Positions 26,171 to 35,834 of a stretch of 64,000 nucleotides of DNA are shown here, one piece after another. How positions within the stretch are numbered: position 1 is the first letter of the stretch; every line of letters starts with the position of its first letter. The position numbers and the translations under genes were made by a program. This DNA comes from Mycobacterium sp. Root265 (GTDB lineage Bacteria > Actinomycetota > Actinomycetes > Mycobacteriales > Mycobacteriaceae): positions 625,010 through 689,009 of the forward strand of contig NZ_LMJA01000031.1 in NCBI RefSeq assembly GCF_001428895.1, written 5' to 3'. Below the pieces are notes generated by a model. It was not told where the DNA came from. It did not search any database and saw only the letters and a program-made list of their open reading frames with translations.

Positions 26171-26470
26171 TCACACGAAACGAGGCTCGGCAGAGGTCGA
26201 GAACGGCCAACGCAACGGCGATTCCGCCGACTCCAACTCGCGTTTGACTGCCGCCTCCACCTTGACGCGGTTGACGGCCGACAGCAAGGCCACATCCTCG
26301 GATCGCAGTGCCTCCCGCTGGACTTCCATTCTCTTGACGATCCGGTCGAAACGCCGGTTCAGTTGGGGCAAGCTCATCCCGAACCGCGGCAGCACCTCCT
26401 CCTCGGGCGGTCCACCGAACGGCTGCCAGTGCAACATGTATTGCACAATTCTCCGGTCGAACCAGTCCAT
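26171..26470 (-). CDS. small helical protein resembling DUF3263-type DNA-binding-like proteins
   Basis: 99 aa from ATG 26470, five bases after TAGGAG. The segment DRRIVQYMLHWQPFGGPPEEEVLPRFGMS..QLNRRFDRIV recalls the actinobacterial DUF3263 pattern, in which an aromatic-rich helix precedes a helix-turn-helix-like unit; the remainder is a charged helix. A regulatory or partner role with the DoxX gene downstream is possible but unproven. The family assignment is from visual resemblance only. Confidence 0.6.
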   Translation of the reverse strand: MDWFDRRIVQYMLHWQPFGGPPEEEVLPRFGMSLPQLNRRFDRIVKRMEVQREALRSEDVALLSAVNRVKVEAAVKRELESAESPLRWPFSTSAEPRFV

Positions 26471-26622
26471 GGCCACTCCTACCCTCCGCTACTCGCTATC
26501 GATGCCGATGCCGACCGCGCCGAACTTCCAAACGCGTTCGACTGACTCGATTTCACGGCCGCGGCGGCACCAAGTCAACGAACTGAACGGGTACGCCTTA
26601 CACCATCACTGCGCTGACCGGC

Positions 26623-27807
26623 TCACCGACCGACTTGGTGCCAGGGGCCCCAGGCCAGTCGATCCAGTGCGTCCGGACAAGGTGTGAAACCGGCTCCAGG
26701 CTCGGAATCCACACGGACCATTCCGTCGGCGGTGACGGACAGCTGCTGCGATACCAGCTGATCGAACCATGGCACGTACTCCAGCCACACCTCCTCCTGG
26801 TGCAGCGTCGCCAGCAGCTGTGCCGACACGTGCGGATAGAGATGCGGCAGCATCGTGGCGCCCGATTCGCGCACGCGATCAGCGACATCCAGCCATGCTC
26901 GCAGTCCCCCGACGCGTTCGGGCTCGCCGACGATATAGCGCACGCCGGCACCCACGAGTTCCTCGATATCGACCAGAGAGAACGATGTCTCGCCGCTGGC
27001 GATGTGGACCGGCGACCGCTGCGCGAGGTCGCGGTAACCGGAGATGTCGGTATGCGGCAGCGGGTCCTCGATCCAGTGGATCCCGAAGGGCTCAAATCGA
27101 TGTGCGGCGCGCAGGGCGGTGGCAGCACTGTCCCAGCGTTGCAGGGCGTCGACCATGAGCACGGCATCGGTCGGCAGTGAATCTCTGACCGCCTGGACCC
27201 TGTCCACATCCTCGTCGAGGTCCGGTTTGCCGACGAGCATCTTCACCGCGCGCACACCGCTCGCGTAGATCGCCGCCGCTTCCGCCACGAGCTCGTCGGT
27301 ACTCGACTGCAGCATCAGGCCCGTCTGGTAACACCGGACCCGTTCACGTCGGCGCCCGACCAGGTCGGCGAGTCCGATTCCACGACGCCTGCAAAGTAGG
27401 TCTTCAGCTGCCATCCGGAGTCCGGACGACGCGAATGCCATGACACCGTGTTCACCGACGAACCGGGTCGCGGACAGGACCCCGGCGTCCAGCTCGACCA
27501 TTCCGGCCGCCGGAACCACCTCTCTACACAGGTACTGCAGTCCCGCGCCGACCAGGACGGCCTGCCCCGGTTGCTGAAACCACAGCAGCGAGAACCCCTG
27601 CACTCCCTCGCCATCGGTCAACCGGAGCACGATCGCCGGGATGTCCGTCGGTGTCAGCCGCCCATTGGGAAGCCGAAAAGGTGCGATACCGGTCGGAATA
27701 CTCAGATATCGCACTTCAACCATTTCGGGGCAGATACCGACCACGTCCGCCTCGGACTTCACCCATCGGTTGACCATCTGTGCGGGGTGTCTCCGTTTCT
27801 GTGCCAT
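26623..27807 (-). CDS. enolase-superfamily enzyme (mandelate racemase/muconate lactonizing type) with altered active-site motifs
   Basis: 394 aa from ATG 27807 (AGG eight bases upstream; ATGs at 27777 and 27723 are alternatives). N-terminal capping domain, then a modified TIM barrel. Metal-ligand candidates: the Asp in VLMVDALQRWD, the Glu in HWIEDPLP and the Glu in ASGETSF. A possible acid/base His is in LPHLYPHVS, as in mandelate racemase. The usual KxK motif reads VKMLVG, so the second Lys is Leu, and the Asn of DxN is Leu. It abstracts an alpha-proton from a carboxylate, as a dehydratase, racemase or cycloisomerase. It is divergent from the aldehyde dehydrogenase gene. Confidence 0.8.
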   Translation of the reverse strand: MAQKRRHPAQMVNRWVKSEADVVGICPEMVEVRYLSIPTGIAPFRLPNGRLTPTDIPAIVLRLTDGEGVQGFSLLWFQQPGQAVLVGAGLQYLCREVVPAAGMVELDAGVLSATRFVGEHGVMAFASSGLRMAAEDLLCRRRGIGLADLVGRRRERVRCYQTGLMLQSSTDELVAEAAAIYASGVRAVKMLVGKPDLDEDVDRVQAVRDSLPTDAVLMVDALQRWDSAATALRAAHRFEPFGIHWIEDPLPHTDISGYRDLAQRSPVHIASGETSFSLVDIEELVGAGVRYIVGEPERVGGLRAWLDVADRVRESGATMLPHLYPHVSAQLLATLHQEEVWLEYVPWFDQLVSQQLSVTADGMVRVDSEPGAGFTPCPDALDRLAWGPWHQVGR

Positions 27808-28070
27808 GCATTTCACCTACCGCAGACGCTAGTTCCGCCGCATGCACGAAGGGGGGTTGCGTTGACACCCCTCATCAAGACCGGGGCACTGTCACCACCA
27901 CGCACCCTCCTTGACGGCATCGTCGGCAGCGATGAACCTTGGGGTACACACCGCAGCGACCGCACGCCACCCGCTTCGAATCAGGGGAGCGACTGGTATC
28001 CAACATGATTCGTTGAGATCGGTTACACGCGGTGCACACACCACAACGTCGACTCTTAAGGCGGTCAGCA

Positions 28071-29528
28071 ATGTCAGCTCGTGGACACGCACTGCGTTCC
28101 CGGCAGCGCGACACGATCTACATCGGCGGCCAGTGGGTGGCCTCGACTGGCTCCCGCCGGGATATCGTCTCGCCGGCGACCCTCGAGGTCATCGGGTACG
28201 CACCGGACGGCACGGCAGCCGATATGGATCGTGCGGTCGCCGCCGCACGGACGACCTTTGATGACGGCGGCTGGTCGGGTCTGCCGATCACCGAACGGAC
28301 TCGCTATCTGCGCCGTGCCGGCGAGATCTATGCCGAGCATTCCAACGAGATCGCCGATCTCATCACCGCCGAGATGGGCAGTCCGATCACCTTCTCGCGT
28401 AATGCTCAAGGCCCGATCGCACAGCATGTTCTCGGGTATTTCACCGCACTTGGTGACCGCTTCGAGATCGAACAACATCGCACCGAGCTCAGCACGCCGG
28501 TATCGGTGATCCATGATCCGGCCGGCGTGGTGGCCGCCATCGCGCCCTGGAACTACCCGCAGGCGTTGATGCTGATGAAGATTGCGCCCGCATTGGTGGC
28601 CGGGTGCACGGTGGTGGCCAAGCCGTCTCCCGAGACCGCACTCGACGGACTGCTGCTGGCCCAGATCTTCGACGAGGCAGGGCTTCCTCCGGGTGTGCTG
28701 AACGTCGTGCCCGCAGACCGTGAGGCCGGCGAACATCTGATCAGCCATCCAGCTGTGGATCGGGTGGCCTTCACCGGATCCACCGAGGCCGGCCGGCGCG
28801 TCGCCGAGATCTGTGGTCGCGCCCTGCGGCGGTGCACACTCGAGCTGGGCGGTAAGTCGGCCGCGCTGGTGCTCGACGACGCCGATATCGATCGCACCGT
28901 CGCGGGGCTGCGCGACGCAGCCTTCCGCAACAGTGGCCAGACCTGCACAAATCAGACTCGAATTCTGGTACCACACAGTCGAATCGACGATTTCACCGAT
29001 GCCTTCTGTGACATGGTGTCGTCGATGGTGGTCGGCGACCCGACCGAGCCGGCCACGGAAATCGGTCCGCTCGTGTCGCAGCGTCAGCGCGAGCGGGTCG
29101 AGGGTTATGTCACCCTTGGGCAGGCGGAGGGTGCCAAACTGGTTCTCGGCGGTGGTCGGCCCGCCGGCCTTGACACCGGTTGGTTTGTGGAGCCGGCCGT
29201 GTTCACGGCGGCCGACAACAGTATGCGCATCGCCAGGGAGGAGATCTTCGGTCCCGTGGTCTGCATCATTCCCTATGCCGATGACGAGGAGGGGCTGGCG
29301 ATCGCCAACGACTCTGAATACGGTCTGGCCGGGAGTGTCTGGGGTACCGACGTCGATCGCGCGACGGCGCTGGCCAAGCGCGTGCGGGCCGGCATGATCC
29401 TGGTCAACGGCGCCGGCGGCAGCTTCGACGGGCCGTTCGGCGGCTTCGGTCAAAGCGGTATCGGCCGGGAATGCGGTATCGAAGGCCTGCTGGCCTACAC
29501 CGAACCCAAACAAGTTCCCCTGTTCTAG
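28071..29528 (+). CDS. aldehyde dehydrogenase family protein
   Basis: 485 aa. NAD(P)-binding VAFTGSTEAGRRVAE near 232-246, catalytic Glu258 in LELGGK and nucleophile Cys292 in SGQTCTN; the C-terminal EIFGPVVCI and GGFGQSGIGRE segments are typical. ATG 28071 was preferred to an upstream GTG because AAGGCGG precedes it. It oxidises an aldehyde to the acid, perhaps the product of the alcohol dehydrogenase or P450 encoded further on. The amidohydrolase gene follows after about 50 bases and is probably in the same operon. Confidence 0.92.
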   Translation: MSARGHALRSRQRDTIYIGGQWVASTGSRRDIVSPATLEVIGYAPDGTAADMDRAVAAARTTFDDGGWSGLPITERTRYLRRAGEIYAEHSNEIADLITAEMGSPITFSRNAQGPIAQHVLGYFTALGDRFEIEQHRTELSTPVSVIHDPAGVVAAIAPWNYPQALMLMKIAPALVAGCTVVAKPSPETALDGLLLAQIFDEAGLPPGVLNVVPADREAGEHLISHPAVDRVAFTGSTEAGRRVAEICGRALRRCTLELGGKSAALVLDDADIDRTVAGLRDAAFRNSGQTCTNQTRILVPHSRIDDFTDAFCDMVSSMVVGDPTEPATEIGPLVSQRQRERVEGYVTLGQAEGAKLVLGGGRPAGLDTGWFVEPAVFTAADNSMRIAREEIFGPVVCIIPYADDEEGLAIANDSEYGLAGSVWGTDVDRATALAKRVRAGMILVNGAGGSFDGPFGGFGQSGIGRECGIEGLLAYTEPKQVPLF

Positions 29529-29579
29529 TCCCTTCCAAATTGGTGAATGCCGCTCCGGCGGCGGAGAGGTACGGATTCC

Positions 29580-30845
29580 ATGCCCAGTGATCTCGAGGAT
29601 TCGCTTTCGGATTCCAGCATCTTCACGGTCGGCCGTGACTACGAGTTGTCGTTACTGCCCGAGCCTGACCCCAAACCAGTTTGGTGCCCTGTCATCTCGG
29701 TCGATGATCACTCTTTCGAGCCGTCGACACTGTTCGATACCGTTCCGGCCAAGTTTCGCGATGACGTCCCGCGGCTGGTCCATGTCGACGGCCGTCCGGC
29801 GTGGCAGATCGCCGACAAGAAGTTCTTCTTCAGCGGGATGGATGGAGCGGCCGGGCGGCCCATCACCGAGTGGCGGTCCATGCAAATGCGACTTGAGGAC
29901 TATCGGGCGTCGGTCTACGACACTGATGCGCGAGTTCACGACATGGATATCGCGGGTGTCTGGGGTTCGCTGTGCTTCCCGTCCATCACGTGGGGGTTTG
30001 CCGGCACCACCTTCTCACGGATGCCGGACAAGGAGTTGGGTTTCGCGTGTGTGCAGGCCTACAACGACTGGGCGGTCGAACAGTGGGCGGGTTCGCATCC
30101 CGATCGCTTCATTCCGTGCGCACTGAGCTACCTGGCCGACGCCGAACTGGCCGCCAAGGAGATCTACCGCAACGCCGAGCGCGGTGTGCACGCGGTCAGC
30201 TTCACCGAGAATCCGGCCCAGCTCGGATTTCCCAGTGTGCATTCCGATCACTGGGAACCGTTCTGGCGGGCCTGCGCCGAGACCGATACCGCGATCAATC
30301 TGCACATCGGGTCGTCCGGGCGCATCAGCTGCCCCTCCCCGGACACTCCGGTACCGGCACAGGTGGCGTTGTTCCCGCTCAACGGGATCGAAACCGTCGT
30401 CGACTGGATATTCTCTGGAATTCCACAGCGGTACAGTGATATTCACATTGTACTGTCGGAGGCCGGCATCTCCTGGGTGCCGATGGTCGTGGAGCGTCTG
30501 CACCGCGCCTACCGCCAACGGGAAGCCGAGCCCGGCGTCTGGGCGGGATCGACCATCCACCCTGTCGATGTCCTGCATCGCAACTTCTGGTTCACCTCCA
30601 TCGAGGACCCATCCGCATTCCAGCGGCTCGATGTGATCAGCGAGGACCGGATGATGCTCGAAGTGGACTTCCCGCACAGCGACAGCTCCTGGCCGGACAG
30701 CCAGGAATTGTTCCGCGCCGAGCTGGAAACACTGCCGATAGAGACCATCAAGAAGATCTGTTACGGCAACGCCGCGGCGCTGTATCACCACCCGGAGCCA
30801 CCGCAGTCCATGCTCGACGAATCGGTACTGCTCGCACCGAGATAG
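29580..30845 (+). CDS. amidohydrolase family (PF04909-like) protein, paralogue 1
   Basis: 421 aa from ATG 29580 (GGAGAGG upstream). Amidohydrolase_2-type barrel: SVDDHSFEPSTL near the N-terminus supplies the first metal-binding His, NLHIGSSG in the middle a second, and EVDFPHSDSSWP a C-terminal Asp/His pair. Related enzymes are decarboxylases or hydrolases of aromatic and lactone substrates (ACMSD, gamma-resorcylate decarboxylase). It resembles the proteins encoded at 34503 and 41987, all in CoA-catabolic surroundings. Specific chemistry unknown. Confidence 0.83.
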   Translation: MPSDLEDSLSDSSIFTVGRDYELSLLPEPDPKPVWCPVISVDDHSFEPSTLFDTVPAKFRDDVPRLVHVDGRPAWQIADKKFFFSGMDGAAGRPITEWRSMQMRLEDYRASVYDTDARVHDMDIAGVWGSLCFPSITWGFAGTTFSRMPDKELGFACVQAYNDWAVEQWAGSHPDRFIPCALSYLADAELAAKEIYRNAERGVHAVSFTENPAQLGFPSVHSDHWEPFWRACAETDTAINLHIGSSGRISCPSPDTPVPAQVALFPLNGIETVVDWIFSGIPQRYSDIHIVLSEAGISWVPMVVERLHRAYRQREAEPGVWAGSTIHPVDVLHRNFWFTSIEDPSAFQRLDVISEDRMMLEVDFPHSDSSWPDSQELFRAELETLPIETIKKICYGNAAALYHHPEPPQSMLDESVLLAPR

Positions 30846-30880
30846 CGTAACGGTGCGCACACCTCGATGCGGTATGACGC

Positions 30881-30916
30881 GATGGGGGCGGATGGCTTCG
30901 GCTACCCGCCCCCATC
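30881..30916. terminator. bidirectional hairpin between convergent genes
   Basis: GATGGGGGCGG pairs perfectly with CCGCCCCCATC over 11 bp with a 14-base loop, between the amidohydrolase and FMN reductase stops. No U-tract. Confidence 0.65.
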
Positions 30917-30933
30917 GTGCTTGCGCCGGTGTA

Positions 30934-31500
30934 TCACACGCTGTCGGCGGGTAGGTCGAGGAGTTGCGCGGCAAGACAGTCGATCTGACCGATGACGGAC
31001 TGATCCTCAATCGACCCGTCCGGACCCCATGTGGCCGTGGCGGAGTTGATCGCCACGCCCAACGGGGTCGGCCAGGCGCGTAGCGCGTGACCGATGGTTC
31101 GCAGCTGGCCCAGCGTGCCGACCGCGGCCTGCCAGCCGTAAGCGCACGCGATCGCTCCCCAGCGAATATCGGCCAGGTAGGTGCGCGTACCGGCACGCAG
31201 ATCCTCGGCGTAGTCCAGAGCGTTCTTCACCAGCCCCGAAACCGCACCGTGGTATCCGGGTGAGGCGACGACGACCGCATCGGCGGCCCGCAAGCCGGCC
31301 ACCAGCGCGGTCGCCTTGGCAGTCCGCATGGTGTCGTAGGGGTTGTACATCGGCAGGTCCAGGTCCTCACCGCAGAACAGCTTCGTTTCGGCGCCCAGGC
31401 GCTCGGCGGAGGCCAGGCAGTGCCGTAACACCCGTTCGGTGGATGAGTCGGCGCGCAGGGTACCGCCGATGCCGACGACGAGGGGTTTCTTGGCTTTCAC
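30934..31500 (-). CDS. NADPH-dependent FMN reductase family protein
   Basis: 188 aa flavodoxin-like fold. The N-terminal phosphate loop VVGIGGTLRADSSTERVL (about residues 8-25) and SPGYHGAVSGLVKNALDY (about 80-97) are the FMN-binding signatures of this family. It reduces FMN or quinones with NAD(P)H and may feed an FMN-dependent oxygenase such as the LLM enzyme encoded at 41088. It is last in a minus-strand series after the cupin gene, but a strong hairpin lies between the two, so it may be transcribed at a lower level or separately. Confidence 0.87.
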   Translation of the reverse strand: MKAKKPLVVGIGGTLRADSSTERVLRHCLASAERLGAETKLFCGEDLDLPMYNPYDTMRTAKATALVAGLRAADAVVVASPGYHGAVSGLVKNALDYAEDLRAGTRTYLADIRWGAIACAYGWQAAVGTLGQLRTIGHALRAWPTPLGVAINSATATWGPDGSIEDQSVIGQIDCLAAQLLDLPADSV

Positions 31501-31542
31501 TGGATTATCACCTTCTGTGTCTGTTTTTTGTCGGACAAGAAA

Positions 31543-31580
31543 CCAGCGCCGGACGAGCTGATGCTCACGTCCGGCGCTGG
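31543..31580. terminator. 13-bp perfect hairpin between cupin and FMN reductase genes
   Basis: CCAGCGCCGGACG / CGTCCGGCGCTGG with a 12-base loop. Read on the minus strand it is followed by TTTCTTGT, so it resembles an intrinsic terminator after the cupin gene. Confidence 0.65.
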
Positions 31581-31597
31581 CTTTGCGGGGTATGCGA

Positions 31598-32083
31598 TTA
31601 CACCGTTGTTGCGTTGGGGTTTCCCTGCAGCCGCGAGAGCGTCTCGTTCACTCGGCTGGCGACATCGCCGGCGACCGCGTCCTCGGTATCACCGATGGGC
31701 AGCATCCCCTTGGCCGCCGAAAAGATCTCGACCGACAGGCAACCCTGGTCACCCGCAACGTGCGGTCCGTAGTACTCGCGGGGGTCGGAGGTCATGATGT
31801 CCCCGGACCGCAGAATATCGCCGTCGGGCACCGTGATGGAACCCGATATGACTACCTCGACCCGATAGCAGTCATGCGCGTGGCGGGGAAGCGTGTCTCC
31901 CGGGGCGATACGCAGCAGCGAGACGACCGCGTTGTCCGGGTCGGTACTGTTCTCCCCCATCACGATGGCACCGAGATCCCATCCGGGCATCACCTCACGC
32001 GTCGCCGCCCCCGCGAACCTCAGCTCGGGCGGGGTGATGGCATCGAAGAAGCCGGGATCGCTGACCTTGTAGTACTTCGGCAT
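31598..32083 (-). CDS. cupin domain protein
   Basis: 161 aa, single cupin barrel. The first motif LPRHAHDCYRVEVVISGSITV (near residues 64-84) carries two His and a Glu as likely metal ligands, and the second motif lies around SDPREYYGPHVAG. Such proteins are dioxygenases, isomerases or ligand-binding regulators. It follows the alcohol dehydrogenase after about 60 bases. Function unassigned. Confidence 0.78.
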   Translation of the reverse strand: MPKYYKVSDPGFFDAITPPELRFAGAATREVMPGWDLGAIVMGENSTDPDNAVVSLLRIAPGDTLPRHAHDCYRVEVVISGSITVPDGDILRSGDIMTSDPREYYGPHVAGDQGCLSVEIFSAAKGMLPIGDTEDAVAGDVASRVNETLSRLQGNPNATTV

Positions 32084-32145
32084 GGACGACCTTCCTATCC
32101 TTGGGGCTGGGCTGTATCTGAAGTTGACGGAGACCTGGGTGGCCG

Positions 32146-33234
32146 TCAGAAAGTAGTGATGACGCTGCGGACCACGTCCCCGGACAGCATCGCCTGCATC
32201 GCCTCGTTGATATCCGCCAAGGCCACCTCGCTCGACACCATGTCTTCGGTCCTGAGCCGACCGTGTTCGATGAGGTCGATGAATTTCTGGAAGTCCCGGC
32301 GGATCTGAGCCGAGCCCGCCACGCAGCCTTTCACCACCTTCTCCTGGGACTGCAGATCGAACGCCGGCAGCCTCAGCTCACTGTCGATCGGGCCGTAGCC
32401 AACCAGCACGATCATGCCGCCCTTATCGAGCATGGCGTAGGTGGTGGCGAAGGTCGCCGGTCCCCCGACGACATCGAAGGCGAACTCGACTCCCCGTCCG
32501 CGGGTCATTTCCCGCACCTGCTCAGCGGCTGGGTGCGCGCTCGGGTCGATCGCATCGGTGGCTCCGGTCCGCAGTGCCAGTTGACGTTTCGACTCGACCG
32601 GGTCGATCGCTATGATTCGTGCCGCCCCGGCGACCACCGCTCCCTGGATGACCGACAGCCCCACCCCGCCGCACCCGACGACGGCCACCGTCGATCCCGG
32701 CCGGACGTGTGCGGTGAACAGTGCCGCCCCCACGCCGGTCGTCATGCCACAGCCGAGCAGCGCCAGGTGCACGTCGAGCAGGTCGGTCCGCACCCGCACC
32801 ACCGATGCTTCGTCACAGGTGAGGAACTGACTGAAGGTACCGATACCGCTCATCGTGTTGACGCGTGTGTCGTCACTGCGCACCGCGCGCGGACGCTGCA
32901 TCAAGGAGGCCAGCGAGTCACACAGATGGGTGCGGCCGTCGTTGCAGTAGGTGCAGGTGCCGCACGCGGGCCTGAAGGAGGTGATCACCCGGTCCCCGAC
33001 GGCCACCCGGGACACCTGCGGGCCGACCTCGATGACGACACCCGCACCCTCGTGGCCGCCGATCATCGGGCCGGAGAACATCGTAGGGAACATGCCATTA
33101 CGCATCGACAGATCGGTATGACAGATGCCGCTGGCCCGGACCTCCACGATGACATCCCGTGGGCCCGGCGGTAACGGGGTGACGCTCTCGACCGACAGGT
33201 CGGCTCTCAGTTCATGCAGCACCGCCGATCGCAT
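32146..33234 (-). CDS. zinc-dependent alcohol dehydrogenase (MDR family)
   Basis: 362 aa. Catalytic zinc ligands Cys38 (GICHTD) and His61-Glu62 (GGHEGAG) with a Cys in LLGCGMTTG; structural zinc cysteines 91, 94, 97 and 105 (CGTCTYCNDGRTHLC). Rossmann motif VAVVGCGGVGLSVIQGA near 190. The ATG overlaps the P450 stop in TGATG, so it is coupled to the P450 and should oxidise the alcohol that the P450 makes. It belongs to the actinobacterial class-III-like/NDMA-dependent group; that subclass is inferred. Codons upstream to 33405 overlap the P450 gene and are rejected. Confidence 0.9.
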   Translation of the reverse strand: MRSAVLHELRADLSVESVTPLPPGPRDVIVEVRASGICHTDLSMRNGMFPTMFSGPMIGGHEGAGVVIEVGPQVSRVAVGDRVITSFRPACGTCTYCNDGRTHLCDSLASLMQRPRAVRSDDTRVNTMSGIGTFSQFLTCDEASVVRVRTDLLDVHLALLGCGMTTGVGAALFTAHVRPGSTVAVVGCGGVGLSVIQGAVVAGAARIIAIDPVESKRQLALRTGATDAIDPSAHPAAEQVREMTRGRGVEFAFDVVGGPATFATTYAMLDKGGMIVLVGYGPIDSELRLPAFDLQSQEKVVKGCVAGSAQIRRDFQKFIDLIEHGRLRTEDMVSSEVALADINEAMQAMLSGDVVRSVITTF

Positions 33235-34460
33235 CAGCACGGGCCTTCCCGGAAGCGCAGCGGGAGGTAATCGACACCCATCATCTGGCCCATCATCAGA
33301 TGCGGGTTGTGCTTCGGCGTCCCCGCCAGTTCCAGCGGCGGACGGTTCAGCAGAGCCTTCATCAGGACATGAATCTCCGCGCGCGCCAGGGTCGCTCCCG
33401 CGCAATAGTGCGGACCGATCCCGAATGTCACGTGTTGTCTGGGGTTGACACGGCTCGGACAGAACGACTCGGCATCCTCGAACTGTGCCGGGTCGCGGTT
33501 GGCAACGGCGTAGAGCAACACCAGCCGCTCACCGGCGGACAGCTCGCTGCCATTGAGCGTGGTCGCTGAGGTCGTGGTGCGGAACATGGTCTGCACGGGC
33601 GGCAGCATGCGCAGACCTTCCTCCACGAGACCTTCCAACGGAATGGCACCCGAGCGCATACCGGCCTGCAGGTCCGGATGGCTGACCACGTGATGCACCA
33701 GACTTCCCATGGCATGCGCCGTGGTTTCGAATCCGGCGAACACGAACGTCCGGAAGATGTTTTTCAGCTCGTCGTCGGTGAGCTTGCGACCACCGAAGTC
33801 CAGGTGTACCAGTCGACTCAGATAGTCGTCACCGGGGTTGTCCCGTCTCTCACCGAAGTACCGCGCGGCCTCTACATCGAGTTCCTGCAGCGCCTCCACC
33901 ATTGTCGGTGTGCCGGCGTTCTCCAGAATCTTTGTGGCGAAGGCCTGGATCATCTCATTGGCATCCTCGCCGAGACCGAGCAGATGCCCCACCGCGCGCA
34001 CCGGGATCTGCACCGCGACATGCTGCACGAAATCGGTATCTCCCGCGGCGGCAAACCCGTCGAGCATGCGTTCGGTGAGGCCCTCCAGGTAGGGCAGAAG
34101 CTTACGCACCCGAGGTGCGCTGAGCACCTCCATGAACAGTTTCCGGTAGGCGATGTGCTCGGGCCCATCGAATTCGATCGGGATGCTGGGCGGGCGGCCC
34201 TCGTGCGGAGGATGCAGCACGCCACTGGCCGACGAGAACGTCTTGGCGTCCTTCTCGACCTCGACCACGTCGTCGTATCGGGTCACCAGGGCGTACCCAC
34301 CATGGGCTGTGGTCTTCGGTACCGGACAACCCGCGCCGAGACCACGGTAAACCTCTTGCAGTCTTTCGTAGTTGAGCTCCGGGTCGAGGTGGTCGAAGGT
34401 CGTCACCGTACCTGCGGCATCGAAGGAATCGAGGCCGTCACCGGCTTGCATCTGTGTCAT
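33234..34460 (-). CDS. cytochrome P450
   Basis: 408 aa soluble actinobacterial P450. I-helix AGFETT, K-helix E-x-x-R (EEGLRMLPP), and the heme loop FGIGPHYCAG with Cys353. It needs a ferredoxin; the 3Fe-4S ferredoxin at 45570 is the only one in the window but is 11 kb away and not linked, so the pairing is inferred. It should hydroxylate a hydrophobic substrate, followed by oxidation via the coupled alcohol dehydrogenase. The amidohydrolase gene lies about 40 bases upstream, in the same direction. Confidence 0.92.
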   Translation of the reverse strand: MTQMQAGDGLDSFDAAGTVTTFDHLDPELNYERLQEVYRGLGAGCPVPKTTAHGGYALVTRYDDVVEVEKDAKTFSSASGVLHPPHEGRPPSIPIEFDGPEHIAYRKLFMEVLSAPRVRKLLPYLEGLTERMLDGFAAAGDTDFVQHVAVQIPVRAVGHLLGLGEDANEMIQAFATKILENAGTPTMVEALQELDVEAARYFGERRDNPGDDYLSRLVHLDFGGRKLTDDELKNIFRTFVFAGFETTAHAMGSLVHHVVSHPDLQAGMRSGAIPLEGLVEEGLRMLPPVQTMFRTTTSATTLNGSELSAGERLVLLYAVANRDPAQFEDAESFCPSRVNPRQHVTFGIGPHYCAGATLARAEIHVLMKALLNRPPLELAGTPKHNPHLMMGQMMGVDYLPLRFREGPC

Positions 34461-34502
34461 GGTTACCTTGCGTTTCGGATGTCCGGGCGGGAAAGGTGCG
34501 GC

Positions 34503-35687
34503 TCACGCCGGCAGCAGTAACTCGCCGTTGGTGTTGAAGAACTGTTCGACCGCTGACTGCGGTGCCGACGACAGTGCCTTGGTCAGCACCGTCCGGGAGT
34601 CCTTACCGCCTTCGACATGAGGAAAATCAGTGGCGTAGCAGTACATCGGCCACACATTGGTGTGCTGCTCGTAATAACGTCCCAGCGGCTCGAAGTAGAA
34701 CGGCGTGACCCGCACGTTGCGGGCCAGATACTCGGAGGGCCGCAGCGAGAGCGTGTCCCTGAGTCGTGACTTGAACATCGTGTCGGCCCAGACATCCAAC
34801 CGATCGGCGAGTGGGCCTGCCCAGCCGGCCGCCAGTTCGATGGCACCGAATCGCAGCGCCGGGTGCCGCTCGAAGACCCCGCCGAGAACCATCGTGGAGA
34901 CCATGTTCTCGGCGCAATAGTGGATATTGGTGGCCCGATACGGCTCGATGGGCAGTTCGATGCTGGACTTGTCGGAGGGATGGAAGATCTCGACACCCTG
35001 CGACCATGCCGTCGAACTGATGAATCCGCTGTCGGTACCGAGATGGATGGTGACCGGAATGTCTGCTTCAGCCGCGAGCCGCCAGAGCGGATCCAGCTGG
35101 GGATGGGCCGGCGACGCACCCGCGGGGGGCACGTTCGCCGGGATCATCAGTGCGCGGATACCCTGATCGATCGCCCACTTGGCCTGCTCGACAATCGATT
35201 CCGCAGGGGCGTCGGTCATCACGATGCCGACCGGCCGTACCCGATTCGATGTCGACCGGGTGATCTCGGCGGCCCACTCGTTGTGGGCTTCGACCGCTTG
35301 GCGGCCGAGCGCGCGGCCGTCGAACTTCTGCGCATCGAACCCGAGCCAGGTAGGTGCGTTCGGGTCGTTCAACAGGATCAGTGCGAACAGGCCGAAGGTC
35401 GGGAACACGAGCTGACGAGAGATCTCCATCTCGTCGAGCACAGCCGGCCGGCGACGCAGGTCGATGGCCGACGGGGCGGTCGCGCCCTTGAGTTGCCACA
35501 CCGATTCCTGGTTGATCGCTGTCGTGTCGCCTTCCAGCCCCGGCACCGACAGCGAATTGGCCCGGGTCCTGGTCAGGATGTCGAACCCGACTTCGTTGAT
35601 GCGGCGGGCGATCTCCTCGCCGAACACCTCACCCCAAAGCTCCAGCGGCGCCATCTCGTGGCTATCGACGTCGAGAACCGTTGACAC
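34503..35687 (-). CDS. amidohydrolase family protein, paralogue 2
   Basis: 394 aa. Amidohydrolase_2 fold: DVDSHEMAPLELW at the N-terminus (metal His), PVTIHLGTDSG in the centre, and CYATDFPHVEGG near the C-terminus. It is more divergent than the paralogues at 29580 and 41987 (VDSHE rather than VDDH..EP). It is first in the minus-strand run that continues with the P450 and alcohol dehydrogenase. Likely a hydrolase or decarboxylase in the same pathway; the start at 35687 follows GGAAGA at a normal distance. Confidence 0.82.
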   Translation of the reverse strand: MSTVLDVDSHEMAPLELWGEVFGEEIARRINEVGFDILTRTRANSLSVPGLEGDTTAINQESVWQLKGATAPSAIDLRRRPAVLDEMEISRQLVFPTFGLFALILLNDPNAPTWLGFDAQKFDGRALGRQAVEAHNEWAAEITRSTSNRVRPVGIVMTDAPAESIVEQAKWAIDQGIRALMIPANVPPAGASPAHPQLDPLWRLAAEADIPVTIHLGTDSGFISSTAWSQGVEIFHPSDKSSIELPIEPYRATNIHYCAENMVSTMVLGGVFERHPALRFGAIELAAGWAGPLADRLDVWADTMFKSRLRDTLSLRPSEYLARNVRVTPFYFEPLGRYYEQHTNVWPMYCYATDFPHVEGGKDSRTVLTKALSSAPQSAVEQFFNTNGELLLPA

Positions 35688-35834
35688 GTCTTCCTCCTTG
35701 GGGATTTTCCAACCTTCACCGTGATGCTGCGCTGGTCAACACCGAGGCACAAGTCGGTGCTGGTGCTGGTATCAGCTCAACCCCTGTAAGAGGTCAACTA
35801 CGTTTTGGCAGAGTCGATCCCGATGCTCGGTGCA

